A stretch of DNA of 64,000 bases from DATBLE01 sp963719325 (GCA_963719325.1 CAVRBW010000018.1:12450-76449); one strand, 5' to 3'. Numbered from the stretch's first letter, positions 7,460 to 19,465 are shown. Notes: generated by a model not told the origin, from the sequence alone. Program-made: numbers and translations.

Positions 7460-10400
7460 ATGGTTACGTGCGCCAGCTGCCGAGCGGCTCTTCCTGCGGA
7501 CGCGCGCTTCTGCCCGGCGTGTGGCGCTCGCGTCGAGGCGGCGGTGGCAACCGGGGAGATGCTGAAGCTCGTCACGATCCTCTTTGCCGACGTCGTCGGC
7601 TCCACGGCGCGATCGGAGGCCATGCACCCGGAGGACGTCCGGGCCCTGATGGCCGACTATTTCGCCGCGATGTCGGAGGAGATCCGGGCCGAGGGCGGGA
7701 CGATCGAGAAGTTCGCCGGCGACTCGATCATGGTGGTCTTCGGCGTACCCGCGGCACACGAGGACGATCCGGTACGTGCGGTCCGTGCGGCCCGCCGGAT
7801 GCTTGCGCGTCTCGAGCGGTGGAACGAGCGCCGACCCGAGGCTGAGCAGCTCGCCATCCGCATCGGGATCAACACCGGGGACGTGATCACCGCCGCGGCG
7901 GCGGCTCAGGACCTGCTGGTGACGGGCGATGCGGTCAACGTCGCCGCGCGCTTGGAGCAGGCCGCCAACGCGGGTCAAATCCTGGTCGGCGAGCGCACGG
8001 CGCGGATCGTGGAGGCATGGTTCGAGCTCGAGCGCGTCCAGCCGCTCGAGCTGAAAGGCAAGTCGGAGGCGGTCGACGCCTGGGCGGCCGGCGCCCTGCG
8101 CGAGTCGGTCGAGCCCCGGGGCATCGGTGGCCTGCCGACGCCGCTGGTCGGCCGCGAGCGCGAGCTCGATCTCCTGCGCACGACGTTCGCCCGCGTCCAC
8201 GAGGACGGTTCCCCCCAGCTCGTCACCGTCGTCGGCGACGCAGGCGTGGGCAAGTCACGCCTGACCAACGAGTTCGCCGGCTCGTTGGACATCGATTCGA
8301 AGGTCGTCGTCGGCCGATGTGTCGCGGTCTGCGAGAACGTCACGCTCTGGCCGTTCGCCGAGATCCTGAAAGCCGAGGCGGTCATCCTCGAGAACGACTC
8401 GCCCGAGGATGCCGTCGCGAAGATCCACGCGCTCGTCGCGGAGGCGATGCAGCCGGAGTTCGTGGTCGACCCGGACCTGACCGCTGCGGCACTCGCCGCG
8501 ACGATCGGACTGCGCCTGCCGAACGACCCGCTCGAAGCGCTCGACCCGAAGCGGATCCACCGGGAGATCGTCGGCGCCTGGCGAGCGCTCCTCGGAGGCC
8601 TCGCCGAGGAGGGTTCCCTGCTCGTCGTCGTGGAGGATCTCCATTGGGCGGACGAGTCGGTGCTCGACCTGCTGGAGGATCTCGCGGAGCAGCTTTCCGG
8701 ACCGGTGCTCTTCCTGTGCACGACGCGGCCGGATCTCTTCCGTACGCGCGCCGGTTGGGGCGGCGGCCGCCGAAACTTCGCCTCCCTCGCGCTCGACCCG
8801 CTCAGCGCGGAGCAGAGCGCCGAGCTCGTCTCGAAGCTGCTCAGCGTCGACGACATGCCGCCGGGCCTGCGCGACCAGATTCTGGAGCGGTCCGAGGGAA
8901 ACCCGTTCTTCCTCGAGGAGATCATCCGACGGCTGATCGACGAGGGGCTGATCGCACAGGAGGACGGACGCTGGGTCGCGAGGGAGGCGGTCGCAGACCT
9001 CGAGATCCCCGACACGGTGCAGGGGGTGATTCTTTCCCGCATCGACCTGCTCTCGACGGTCGAGCGGCGCACGCTCCAGCTCGCTGCGGTCGTCGGCCGG
9101 GCGTTCTGGCCCGGCGCGGTCAGAGCGCTCGGCCTCGACGAAGACCTCGAACCTGTCCTCCGGACGCTCTCACGCCGCGAGCTGATCGCACCTCAGCTTC
9201 GATCCACGCTCGGCGGCGACCCGGAATACGCCTTCAAGCACGTTCTCATCCAGGACGTCGCGTACGAGAGCCTGCCGCGCCGTGAGCGCGCCTCTGCACA
9301 CGCGGCGATCGCGTCCTGGATCGAGGACATGGCCGGCGAGCGCGCCTCGGGCCTCGTCGAGCTCCTCGCCAACCACTACGACCTGGCGTGGAGGCTGAAC
9401 CATGACGACGAGCTGCGGCGGAGGGCCCGGAAGCGGTATCTCGAAGCCGCGTCCGACCTCGCGCGCCGCGCGGCTGGCCCGGCGGCCGAGCGCTTCGGCC
9501 GGCGCGCCGTCGACCTCTCGGTCGCCGAAGACGAACGAGTCGAGGCGCTGGAGGCGCTCGCCCACACCTACCTGCTCGCCTCGCGGGGCGAAGACCAGTA
9601 CGCCACCCTGCAGGAGGCGATCGCCGACGTCGGGCACGACTCGCGTCACTTCGCGCGCCTCGCCGCATACGCCGCGGTGGTCCCCACGCGCTGGTTCGGG
9701 ACGCTGCACGAGCGCCCGACGACACAGGAGCTGCTCACGCTGATCGACGACGGCCTCTCGGCCGCAGGAGCAGCGGACAGCGTCGAGCGGGCGCTGCTGC
9801 TCTCGAGTCGGGCGTTCATGCAGATTCAAGGCTACGAGCCGATGGACGACGAGGGCCGGGCCGCCGCGCGCGAGGCGGTCGCGATCGCGGAGCGGCTCGG
9901 GGACGCGAACGTGCTCTCCGGCGCGCTCGACGCCGAGACGTCGTTGCTGATGGCGGGCGGTCGGTACGGGGAGATGCACGCCCGAGACCTGAGGCGCCTG
10001 GAGCTCGTCCCGCGGCTGACGGACCCGCAGGAAGTCGGCGACGCCTACGCGATGGCAGCGTGGAGCGCCCAGTACCTCGGCCGGTACGAGGAGGCGCTCG
10101 CGCACGCCACCGAGGGCGTCGCGCGCTCGCAGGAGAACCCCGGGACGTACCTGCACTGCCTCGTCTACCGGGTGATGGCGAAGTTCGTGCTCGGCGACTG
10201 GCCGGGCGCGCTCGACGACCACGCGGAGATGGAGCGCGTCCTTGTGGAAGACCCGCGCGACTTCCCCCCCGGCCCCTACCTCCGGGCCTACGCCGTGATC
10301 GCGTTCTGCCGCGAGCTGCGCGGGGAGCGCGACGAGGCGGACCGGCTGATCGAGCTCGTCCGCCGCTTCCTCGACGAGGGGCGCACCCGAACAGGTCTCG

Positions 10401-10852
10401 TCGGCGCAGTGTCCTACTACCTACGAGCCGTCATCCACCGAGGCGGCGACCTCGGGGAGACTGCGCGGTTCCCCCTGACGCCACCGAACGAGGGGACGCC
10501 GATCTTGCTCGAGGCGCTCTGCGATGCGGCCGCCGCCGGCCAGGACTGGGAGCAGGCGCGCCGGCTGGTCGTGCGAGCGAGAGAGGAGTCGCAGAGCACC
10601 GGGCTGCTGGCGGTGCCGTATTTCGCCGACCGTCTCGAGGGCCTGATGCGCCGGGACGCCGGTCTGTTGCGCCGTTCCGCAGACGGCTTCGCGAGCCTCG
10701 GCGCCTGCTGGGAGGAGTCGTATTCGCGACTCGTGCTCGCGGAGGTGACCGGCGAGGCGTCCGACCTCGGCGATGCGGTGCGCACTTTCGACGAACTGAG
10801 CTCGGTGAAAGAGCTCGCACGAGCGAAGGTGGTTGTCGGCGGGAACCCCTAG
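7460..10852 (+). CDS. zinc ribbon-class III cyclase-AAA ATPase-TPR regulator
   Basis: Large signalling protein, 1130 residues. A short zinc ribbon (Cys4, Cys7, Cys18, Cys21) precedes a class III adenylate/guanylate cyclase domain (about 35-205) with metal-binding Asp44 in ADVVGST and Asp88 in EKFAGDS and the VTGDAVNVAARLE segment. An AAA/STAND-type ATPase module follows: VGRERELDLL, Walker A VVGDAGVGKSR near 257-266, Walker B VVVEDLHWADES near 392. The last ~500 residues are helical and TPR-like. The ATG at 7460 is chosen because the zinc ribbon begins there; an open frame continues upstream but is antisense to the GNAT gene. Similar multidomain cyclases are abundant in actinobacteria and often linked to LuxR outputs, but no HTH is present here. 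Catalytic activity is not proven. Confidence 0.9.
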   Translation: MVTCASCRAALPADARFCPACGARVEAAVATGEMLKLVTILFADVVGSTARSEAMHPEDVRALMADYFAAMSEEIRAEGGTIEKFAGDSIMVVFGVPAAHEDDPVRAVRAARRMLARLERWNERRPEAEQLAIRIGINTGDVITAAAAAQDLLVTGDAVNVAARLEQAANAGQILVGERTARIVEAWFELERVQPLELKGKSEAVDAWAAGALRESVEPRGIGGLPTPLVGRERELDLLRTTFARVHEDGSPQLVTVVGDAGVGKSRLTNEFAGSLDIDSKVVVGRCVAVCENVTLWPFAEILKAEAVILENDSPEDAVAKIHALVAEAMQPEFVVDPDLTAAALAATIGLRLPNDPLEALDPKRIHREIVGAWRALLGGLAEEGSLLVVVEDLHWADESVLDLLEDLAEQLSGPVLFLCTTRPDLFRTRAGWGGGRRNFASLALDPLSAEQSAELVSKLLSVDDMPPGLRDQILERSEGNPFFLEEIIRRLIDEGLIAQEDGRWVAREAVADLEIPDTVQGVILSRIDLLSTVERRTLQLAAVVGRAFWPGAVRALGLDEDLEPVLRTLSRRELIAPQLRSTLGGDPEYAFKHVLIQDVAYESLPRRERASAHAAIASWIEDMAGERASGLVELLANHYDLAWRLNHDDELRRRARKRYLEAASDLARRAAGPAAERFGRRAVDLSVAEDERVEALEALAHTYLLASRGEDQYATLQEAIADVGHDSRHFARLAAYAAVVPTRWFGTLHERPTTQELLTLIDDGLSAAGAADSVERALLLSSRAFMQIQGYEPMDDEGRAAAREAVAIAERLGDANVLSGALDAETSLLMAGGRYGEMHARDLRRLELVPRLTDPQEVGDAYAMAAWSAQYLGRYEEALAHATEGVARSQENPGTYLHCLVYRVMAKFVLGDWPGALDDHAEMERVLVEDPRDFPPGPYLRAYAVIAFCRELRGERDEADRLIELVRRFLDEGRTRTGLVGAVSYYLRAVIHRGGDLGETARFPLTPPNEGTPILLEALCDAAAAGQDWEQARRLVVRAREESQSTGLLAVPYFADRLEGLMRRDAGLLRRSADGFASLGACWEESYSRLVLAEVTGEASDLGDAVRTFDELSSVKELARAKVVVGGNP

Positions 10853-10862
10853 CGGTTAGGCG

Positions 10863-13527
<2,665 letters not shown>

Positions 13528-13624
13528 CGGTACAGGGTAGCCGTTGGACTCGCCGTTCTCGCGCGTGTGCCGGCGCTGTCCGGCCGCGCCGCAGACAGGT
13601 CAAAGCGCGGGCTAGAGTCCCCGC

Positions 13625-14578
13625 ATGCGAGTCCTGCTCGGGCTCGGCGCACTGCTCGTGGCATCGTCTGTCGCCGCTGCAGCGAGCAGCGACCGGAGCG
13701 TGACGAGCCCCGGATCGGTGCTCGGGCTCGCCCGCAGCGGGTATTCCGTCGCCTTCCTGTCCGGCCCCTCCACAGGCCATTGCGGGCCTCACGTCGAGCT
13801 CTGGCAGCTCGCCACCCGCGGCGTGTACCGGCTTGGTCGGCACACCGACGCCGTCTGCAACGAACGACCCTCGGGCGGTAGCGGAGTCACCGATCTCGCG
13901 GTCGCCGGCTTTCGGGTGCTCTGGCTCGCGTACGCCGGCGGCAACCTCCGCGACTGGGTGCTGTACACGGCGACGACGACACGACCGGCTGAGCGCCGGC
14001 TCGAGTTCAAGGAGGTCGAGCCGGACGCCACACCGCCGATCGTCGTCGGCGTTGCCTCGGAGTCGGTCCTGCCCTACTCGGTCGGCTCGACGGTCAAGGC
14101 GCTCTCGCCGAACGGGAAGGTGCGCTACCGGTGGCGAGCGCCGGCACGGGTGACGAACACGACCGCCTACGGCGCCAAGGTCGCGGTGTTCGTGGCCGGC
14201 GGTCGCTGCTTCGTCCTCTCCCCCGGAGGCTCCGTGGAGCAGACGTACGCGTTCCCGCCGGGCGCAGTGCAGGAGTTTGCGCTCGCCGGCGCCGGCCTGG
14301 TCGTGCAGCTTCGGGGCGGCAGGATCGAGATCCACAAGGGCAACGCCGTCAAGAAGCTCGCGATCCCCGCGTCGGGGCGGATGCTCGATTTCGCCGAGAG
14401 CATCGTGCTGTACCGGGTCGGACACCTGATCCACGCTCGGCGCATCGGCAGCGGCAAGGACGTGGTGCTCCGCCGTGCGACGTTCGCGACCCTCGAGCAC
14501 AACGGCCTCACCTACGCTGTCGGCAGGCGGGTCTTCTCGGTCGCGATGGTGAACGTGCAGGCCGCTCTGAATCGGTAG
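13625..14578 (+). CDS. secreted protein of unknown function, beta-propeller-like
   Basis: Unrecognised 317-residue protein with a cleavable-looking signal peptide (MRVLLGLGALLVASSVAAA). The body has repeated beta-rich blocks of about 40-45 residues with alternating hydrophobics (for example VRYRWRAPARVTNTTAYG and GRCFVLSPGGSVEQTYAF), suggesting a propeller-like surface domain; two Cys pairs could form disulfides. It is transcribed divergently from secA across about 97 bases. No catalytic motif is visible. It is one of two plus-strand genes that interrupt the comF-hpf-secA-prfB order. Confidence 0.7.
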   Translation: MRVLLGLGALLVASSVAAAASSDRSVTSPGSVLGLARSGYSVAFLSGPSTGHCGPHVELWQLATRGVYRLGRHTDAVCNERPSGGSGVTDLAVAGFRVLWLAYAGGNLRDWVLYTATTTRPAERRLEFKEVEPDATPPIVVGVASESVLPYSVGSTVKALSPNGKVRYRWRAPARVTNTTAYGAKVAVFVAGGRCFVLSPGGSVEQTYAFPPGAVQEFALAGAGLVVQLRGGRIEIHKGNAVKKLAIPASGRMLDFAESIVLYRVGHLIHARRIGSGKDVVLRRATFATLEHNGLTYAVGRRVFSVAMVNVQAALNR

Positions 14579-14580
14579 GC

Positions 14581-15135
14581 CTACAGCGGGCTGGCGCGAA
14601 CCTCCCAGACCGTTCCCTCCAGGCGGTGCCCCTCGACGACGAAGGACTCGCCCCGAGTAGCGCCCAGCTGCTCGAGGGCCGGAATCGAGCCGAAGACCGG
14701 AGCGCCGTCGACGAGGAGGGTCCGCCCGCCGTCCTGCACCGTCAGCATCAGCTCGTTCCCTCCCGGATCATCCGGCAGCTCGACGACCTCGATCCGACGG
14801 AGCCCGACCGCCCAACGCATCTCGCCCCTGCGAATCGCCTCGGCCCGATACGGAGGCGCCTGCACGCCGTCCAGCGCATCCGCGAGCGGATCGACCTCCT
14901 CGCCCTCCTCGACCAGGAGCGTGTCGTCGGGAAGGGCGACGAAGCGCACCCGGTCGCCCGGGACCCCTTCGACCTCGACCGTCACGACCGCGTCCCACTC
15001 ACGCGCACGGTGGACACCGTGAATGCCGGTCTCCATCCACCCGGGCGGCCCAGGTCCGGGTAACGGCTCCGCCCCCAGCCCGCCTTCCCGGGCGAGGCGC
15101 TCGTGGAGCGGCTCACGGCGCCGGAAGAGGGGCAC
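14581..15135 (-). CDS. conserved hypothetical protein, 184 aa
   Basis: Unrecognised soluble protein. It begins MPLFRRREPLHERLAREGG, has a Pro/Gly linker (about 24-33) and continues with mainly beta-type segments rich in Glu and Val (WDAVVTVEVEGVPGDRVRF, LLVDGAPVFGSIPALEQLG). No signal peptide, membrane segment or catalytic motif is seen. It lies 11 bases downstream of hpf on the same strand, so it is probably cotranscribed with it, and it converges on the secreted-protein gene with a 2-base gap. Confidence 0.7.
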   Translation of the reverse strand: MPLFRRREPLHERLAREGGLGAEPLPGPGPPGWMETGIHGVHRAREWDAVVTVEVEGVPGDRVRFVALPDDTLLVEEGEEVDPLADALDGVQAPPYRAEAIRRGEMRWAVGLRRIEVVELPDDPGGNELMLTVQDGGRTLLVDGAPVFGSIPALEQLGATRGESFVVEGHRLEGTVWEVRASPL

Positions 15136-15146
15136 CGCGGCGCGGC

Positions 15147-15689
15147 CTACGACGGCTCGATCAGGCCGTAGCCGCCGTCCTGCCGGCGGTAGACGACGTT
15201 GATCTGGTCAGTGTCACCGTTCCGGAACATGAAGAAATCGTGCCCGACGAGCTCCAGCTCGAGGACGGCTTCCTCGGGCGTCATCGGCCTGAGCGCAAAC
15301 TGCTTCGTCTTCACGATCAGCGGACCGTGCTCTTCGTCCAGCGAAACCGGGACACTCGGCTCGGGCATTGCGCCGTTGCCGCGATGGTTCCGGCGGCGGC
15401 GCTTCTCTCGGTAGCGCGTGACCTGCCGCTCGAGCTTGTCGGCGAGCAGGTCGATCGACGCCCGCATGTCTGTGGAGGCCTCCTTGGCGCGCAACACCGG
15501 CCCCTTCGTCCAGATCGTGGCCTCGGCGACGTGGTTGTCGGCGATCGACGGGTTCTTCTCGACGGCGAGCTCGAGCTCCACTCGGGTCGGGTCGGCGAGC
15601 TGGCGCTCCAGCCGGCCGAGCTTCTCCTCCGCGTAGATGCGAATCGCCTCGCTTACCTCGACGTTCTTGCCCTTCACCTGCAAGCGCAT
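15147..15689 (-). CDS. hpf: ribosome hibernation promoting factor, long form
   Basis: Binds the 30S subunit and dimerises ribosomes into inactive 100S particles in slow growth. 180 residues with both domains of long HPF: the N-terminal RaiA/YfiA domain (MRLQVKGKNVEVSEAIRIYA onward) and the C-terminal dimerisation domain (GPLIVKTKQFALRPMTPEEAV, ending NVVYRRQDGGYGLIEP) joined by a basic linker. The ATG at 15689 is chosen over an upstream in-frame start because it begins the domain and is preceded by AAAGGGGG. Position between comF and secA matches Bacillus gene order. Confidence 0.94.
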   Translation of the reverse strand: MRLQVKGKNVEVSEAIRIYAEEKLGRLERQLADPTRVELELAVEKNPSIADNHVAEATIWTKGPVLRAKEASTDMRASIDLLADKLERQVTRYREKRRRRNHRGNGAMPEPSVPVSLDEEHGPLIVKTKQFALRPMTPEEAVLELELVGHDFFMFRNGDTDQINVVYRRQDGGYGLIEPS

Positions 15690-15729
15690 CTCGGTCCCCC
15701 TTTTGGAGCGGCGTCTCTGGTTGTGGAAT

Positions 15730-16395
15730 CTACAGCCCCTGCCCGCGCACGGCACGAGCGAACGAGACCACCTCGACTCGGGAGGCACCGGCCGCCCGGA
15801 GGGCGGTCGCCGCGGCCGCGACCGTCGCGCCGGTTGTGTAGACGTCGTCCACGAGCAGCACCCGCCGCGGAGCCCGCTCCGCCGAGAACGCTCCGCGGAC
15901 GTTCCGGCGCCGCTCGACCCGGCTCAACCCCCGCTGCGGCGGCAGCGGCCGGGTGCGGCCGAGCAGCGGCGTGACGGGAAGGCCCCACCGCTCTCCGAGC
16001 TCGCGCGCGAGCCGGTCGGGCGGATGGTGCCCGCGCCGGAGGCTGCGGTCGCCGTCGGGCGGAACGAAGGTGATGACGTCGACATGCACCGGCGGGACGA
16101 CCTCGTCTACCACCGCTGCGGCGAGCGACGCGAGCCCGCGCAGGCCGCGTCCCTTCCAGGCGGAGACGAGCGCGCGGACAGCGGCGTCGTACTCCACCGC
16201 CGCCCGTGCAGCGGCGAAGGCGAGCCGGCGTCCGGAGCACTCGCGACAGCGCTCGACCGGCCAGGCGACAGGTGCGCCACAGCGGGCGCACAGAGCGCCA
16301 CGAAGCCTCGGCAGCGAGGCTGCACACCGCGGGCAAACGGTGGCGCCCGGCACGGCGCAGACGACGCAGTGCCGCGGAAGGAGCAGGTCGAGCAC
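15730..16395 (-). CDS. ComF-family phosphoribosyltransferase-like protein
   Basis: ComF/GntX-type protein, 221 residues. The N-terminal part carries four Cys-x2-Cys pairs (within the first 55 residues: CVVC, CPRC, CARC, CREC), probably binding zinc; the C-terminal part is a type I phosphoribosyltransferase fold with the PRPP loop VLLVDDVYTTGAT near residue 180. Family members take part in DNA uptake or recombination-linked processes, with the biochemical role poorly defined. The start is a GTG at 16395. It lies 40 bases upstream of hpf, the same order as in Firmicutes. Confidence 0.9.
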   Translation of the reverse strand: MLDLLLPRHCVVCAVPGATVCPRCAASLPRLRGALCARCGAPVAWPVERCRECSGRRLAFAAARAAVEYDAAVRALVSAWKGRGLRGLASLAAAVVDEVVPPVHVDVITFVPPDGDRSLRRGHHPPDRLARELGERWGLPVTPLLGRTRPLPPQRGLSRVERRRNVRGAFSAERAPRRVLLVDDVYTTGATVAAAATALRAAGASRVEVVSFARAVRGQGL

Positions 16396-16479
16396 CCGGG
16401 GGAGACGCTAGCCGGGAACGTCGCACGACTCTGTGCGGACTTCGCGCCGGAAGGGCCTGCCGGCGATAGCGTTTCGCGG

Positions 16480-17244
16480 CTAGCTGAGGGTCGTGTAGAT
16501 CTCGCGGGGCAGCAGTCCGCTTTGCACCCGCCAGCGGTTGTCCGCTTCGAGGAGTTGCTCGGGGTTGCCGATGTCGAACCAGGTACCTTCGAAGCGATAG
16601 CCGTAGACGGACTTCCGTGCGTGCAGCCAGGCGATCAGACGCCCCGGCTGGTCCGGAGAGTTGCCCTCCTCGAGATACCGACCGACGAAGGGCACGTGCT
16701 CGCGATGGTAGAGGTAGCACGCGGTCGCCACGAGCGTGCTCCGTGGCTCGGAAGGCTTTTCCTCGAAGCCGAGGACCTTGTCGTCCTCGTCCACGTCGAC
16801 GACGCCGTAGTGGGTGGCCAGCTCGAGGTCCCCGCAGTCGTAGACCGCGAGCGCGCTTGCCGTGCCCTTGGACTTCCAGAAGCCGACGAAGTCGCCGAGG
16901 TGGAATTCGAAGAGATTGTCTCCCGCGAGCACCAGGAGGTCGTCGTCAACGCCGGTCCGCTCGAGCACGAACGCGATATCGCCGATCGCACCGAGACGAT
17001 CCTCGTTGGACGTCGTGCCGTCGTCGTGGACCGTGACCCCGTCTCGTCCGCTGGCCCACCGCTCGAAGTCGCCGGCAAAGCGCGCGTTGGTCACGACGTG
17101 GATGTCGGTCGTCACCTCGTCGACCTTGTCGCACACCCAGTCCATCATCGGCCTCCCGCCGATCGGGAGCAGCTGCTTGGCGATCGAGTCCGTGAGCGGC
17201 CGCAGCCTCGTTGCGTAGCCGGCGGCGAGGATGACGGCCCTCAC
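16480..17244 (-). CDS. sugar-phosphate nucleotidyltransferase
   Basis: NDP-sugar synthase of the glucose-1-phosphate thymidylyl/uridylyltransferase superfamily, 254 residues, cytosolic. The nucleotide-binding signature is MRAVILAAGYATRLRPLT with the activating Lys in KQLLPIGGRPMMDWV; DNLFEFHLGD holds the metal-binding Asp, and FEEKPSEPRSTLVATACYLY is the sugar-binding region. It is short, without a C-terminal hexapeptide domain. The ATG overlaps the mtnA stop by four bases, so translation is coupled. The sugar and nucleotide specificity cannot be fixed from sequence. Confidence 0.88.
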   Translation of the reverse strand: MRAVILAAGYATRLRPLTDSIAKQLLPIGGRPMMDWVCDKVDEVTTDIHVVTNARFAGDFERWASGRDGVTVHDDGTTSNEDRLGAIGDIAFVLERTGVDDDLLVLAGDNLFEFHLGDFVGFWKSKGTASALAVYDCGDLELATHYGVVDVDEDDKVLGFEEKPSEPRSTLVATACYLYHREHVPFVGRYLEEGNSPDQPGRLIAWLHARKSVYGYRFEGTWFDIGNPEQLLEADNRWRVQSGLLPREIYTTLS

Positions 17245-18197
17245 GCCACGACCGCCCCCACCAGGGACGCGGCGTACGGAGCCCGGTGCACGCCGTGCTC
17301 GGTGACGATCGCCGTGACGAGATCCGCCGGCGTCACGTCGAACGCGGGGTTGCGCGCAGGGAACCGCGACGTCACCTCGTCGCCCGAGCGCTCCTCGATC
17401 GGAATCTCCGCTCCTGTCGGCACCTTCAGGTCGACGGTCGAGCTCGGTGCGACGACATAGAACGGGATGCCGTGACGGGCCGCGAGCACGGCGAGCGTGT
17501 AGGTGCCGATCTTGTTCGCGGTGTCGCCGTTCGCGGCGATCCGGTCGGCACCCGCGAGCACGACATCGACTTCGCCTCGAGCCATCATCAGCCCGGCAGC
17601 CGAGTCGGCGATCACCCAGTGCGGAATCCCGGCCTCCTCGAGCTCCCAGGCCGTCAACCTGGCGCCCTGGAGGAGCGGCCGCGTCTCGTCGACCAGGACG
17701 TGGGCGAGCAGCCCGTGCTCCCAGGCGGTCCGGAGCGCGCCGACCGCTGTCCCGTAGCCGCCGGTCGCGAGGCCGCCGGCATTGCAGTGCGTCAGCGCCC
17801 GCGCACCGGGCTGGAAGAGCGCGGCGGCGTGCTCCGCCATGTGCCGACAGCGCTCGACCTCCTCGTGATGGATCTCCCGCGCCCGCTCGCCGGGGTCGCC
17901 TTGCCAGTCGCGCATCTCCTCGAGCGCCCAGGTGAGGTTGACCGCGGTCGGTCGTGACTCGCGCAGCACGCGGACGGCCTCGTCGAGGTCATCTCCGCGC
18001 CGAGCCGCGAGCGCGTACCCATATGCGGCAGCGATGCCGATTGCCGGCGCGCCGCGCACCGCCAGGGTGCGGATCGCCTCGGCGACCTCGGCCGCCGACC
18101 GGCAGACGAGCTCGACCTCCTCGTCGGGCAAGCGGCGCTGGTCGAGGAGGACGACTGCGTGGTTCTCGAGACGGATGATCCGCTCCGGTTCGAGCAT
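17241..18197 (-). CDS. mtnA: S-methyl-5-thioribose-1-phosphate isomerase
   Basis: Methionine salvage enzyme: aldose-ketose isomerisation of methylthioribose-1-phosphate. 318 residues from the ATG at 18197, preferred over an upstream in-frame extension because it begins with the normal N-terminus MLEPERIIRLENHAVVLLDQ. Family blocks are RGAPAIGIAAAYG, the catalytic Cys in THCNAGGLATGGYGTA, and the catalytic Asp region VLAGADRIAANGDTANKIGT. It shares the neighbourhood with ahcY and metH, so methyl-cycle functions cluster here. It is divergent from the PAS-GGDEF gene. Confidence 0.95.
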   Translation of the reverse strand: MLEPERIIRLENHAVVLLDQRRLPDEEVELVCRSAAEVAEAIRTLAVRGAPAIGIAAAYGYALAARRGDDLDEAVRVLRESRPTAVNLTWALEEMRDWQGDPGERAREIHHEEVERCRHMAEHAAALFQPGARALTHCNAGGLATGGYGTAVGALRTAWEHGLLAHVLVDETRPLLQGARLTAWELEEAGIPHWVIADSAAGLMMARGEVDVVLAGADRIAANGDTANKIGTYTLAVLAARHGIPFYVVAPSSTVDLKVPTGAEIPIEERSGDEVTSRFPARNPAFDVTPADLVTAIVTEHGVHRAPYAASLVGAVVA

Positions 18198-18300
18198 GGG
18201 CTGAGTGTAGGCGCGCCCCGGCAGGAGCGGCGGCGGCAGAACGACGGCTCCCACCCGGACGGGTGATTCCTGCCAGCGCCTGCCGACCGATGATGAAAAG

Positions 18301-19287
18301 ATGATGGACGACAACGTCATGCCGCTGCGGCCGGGCCCCGAGGAGCTCGTGGACGACAGTTATCTGCTGGACACGTTCCTCGAGCACACCCCGGACTCCG
18401 TCTACTTCAAGGACGGCAAGAGCAGGTTCATCCGCATCAGCCGCGCTCTCGCCATCCGGCTTGGACTGGAGGATCCGGCCGACGCGATCGGCAAGACCGA
18501 CTTCGACTTCTTCGGCGACGAGCACGCCCGCGAGGCCTTCGCAGACGAGCAGCGTCTGATGCGGACGTCCGAGTCGCTGGTCGGTATCGAGGAACGCGAG
18601 AACTGGGCGGACGGCCGCGAGGCCTGGGTCTCGACGACCAAGGTACCGCTCCGTGACCGCGCAAGCCGCGTCGTCGGCCTCTTCGGGATCTCGCGCGACA
18701 TCACCGAGCGGAAGCACGCCGAGCACCGGCTCGCCACGCAAGCGGAGCAGCTGGCCGAGCAGGCACGGGAGCTGGAGCAGCTCGCCCTCGTCGACGATCT
18801 CAGCGGGCTCCTCAACCGGCGCGGGCTCCAGCTGGTCGGAGAGCAGACGCTCCACACGGCCCGCCGCAACGGCACCAGTATGGTCGCGCTCTTCCTCGAC
18901 CTCGACGGCCTGAAGCAGATCAACGACACGCTCGGCCACGGCGTCGGCGACGAGGCAATCCGCGCGGTCGCCGGCGTTATCCGGGACGTGTCGCGCGAGA
19001 GCGACATCGCCGCCCGCATCGGCGGCGACGAGTTCGCGATGCTCCTCTTCGACGACGACGGCAGCGCGGCCGAGCACCTCGTCGAGCGGATCGTGGACGG
19101 CGCCGCCCGCAAGGCGCAGTCGCTCTCGTTCGATCTCTCGGTGAGCGTCGGGTCCTGCCGGATCGACCCGCGCACCCCCGGCTCTGTGGAGGAGCTGCTC
19201 GCGCACGCCGACCGCTCGATGTACGACGAGAAGGTCGGCGGCCGAGCCGTCGATCCGCTCGAGCTCCGCACCCAGCGCCGCGCCTGA
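18301..19287 (+). CDS. PAS-GGDEF diguanylate cyclase
   Basis: Makes the second messenger cyclic di-GMP from GTP. 328 residues: one PAS sensor domain (about 22-140, with SVYFKDGKSRFIRISRALA and a PAC-like end VVGLFGISRDITERK), a short coiled linker rich in Glu/Gln, then a GGDEF domain (about 160-315). The active site is intact (GGDEF, about 241-245), and an inhibitory I-site RESD sits exactly five residues before it, so product inhibition is likely. There is no membrane segment, so the sensor is cytoplasmic. The stimulus is unknown. Confidence 0.93.
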   Translation: MMDDNVMPLRPGPEELVDDSYLLDTFLEHTPDSVYFKDGKSRFIRISRALAIRLGLEDPADAIGKTDFDFFGDEHAREAFADEQRLMRTSESLVGIEERENWADGREAWVSTTKVPLRDRASRVVGLFGISRDITERKHAEHRLATQAEQLAEQARELEQLALVDDLSGLLNRRGLQLVGEQTLHTARRNGTSMVALFLDLDGLKQINDTLGHGVGDEAIRAVAGVIRDVSRESDIAARIGGDEFAMLLFDDDGSAAEHLVERIVDGAARKAQSLSFDLSVSVGSCRIDPRTPGSVEELLAHADRSMYDEKVGGRAVDPLELRTQRRA

Positions 19288-19300
19288 CGTCCCGGCCGCC

Positions 19301-19432
19301 TCAGGCGGTCGCGATCAGGAAGTGGAAACCGTTCTCGAGCCGGTAGCCGCCGTCCGCGGTCCGAAACGGTGCGAGCTCGTCGGCCCCGCCCGGATGCGCA
19401 CACAACAGCGTGCCGTCAGCCAGTGGGAAGGA
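19301..19432 (-). pseudogene. C-terminal fragment of an unidentified gene
   Basis: A frame of about 44 codons running to a TGA at 19301 reads as plausible protein (LADGTLLCAHPGGADELAPF, then a segment ending LENGFHFLIATA) with normal codon bias, but it has no start codon: an in-frame TGA precedes it just beside the palindrome at 19437. It looks like the tail of a truncated gene. Family not recognised. Confidence 0.4.
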
Positions 19433-19436
19433 GGCT

Positions 19437-19465
19437 CACGGGGGAAACCGGCCGTTTCCCCCGTG
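19437..19465. repeat. GGGGGAAC palindrome, copy A
   Basis: Perfect 12-bp stem (CACGGGGGAAAC with its complement) around the loop CGGCC. It lies 15 bases past the ahcY stop, so it can act as its terminator; a degenerate half-copy (GGTTTCCCCGTG) follows at once. It belongs to the six-member family described at 40110, 40321, 44091, 52909 and 63815. Confidence 0.85.
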
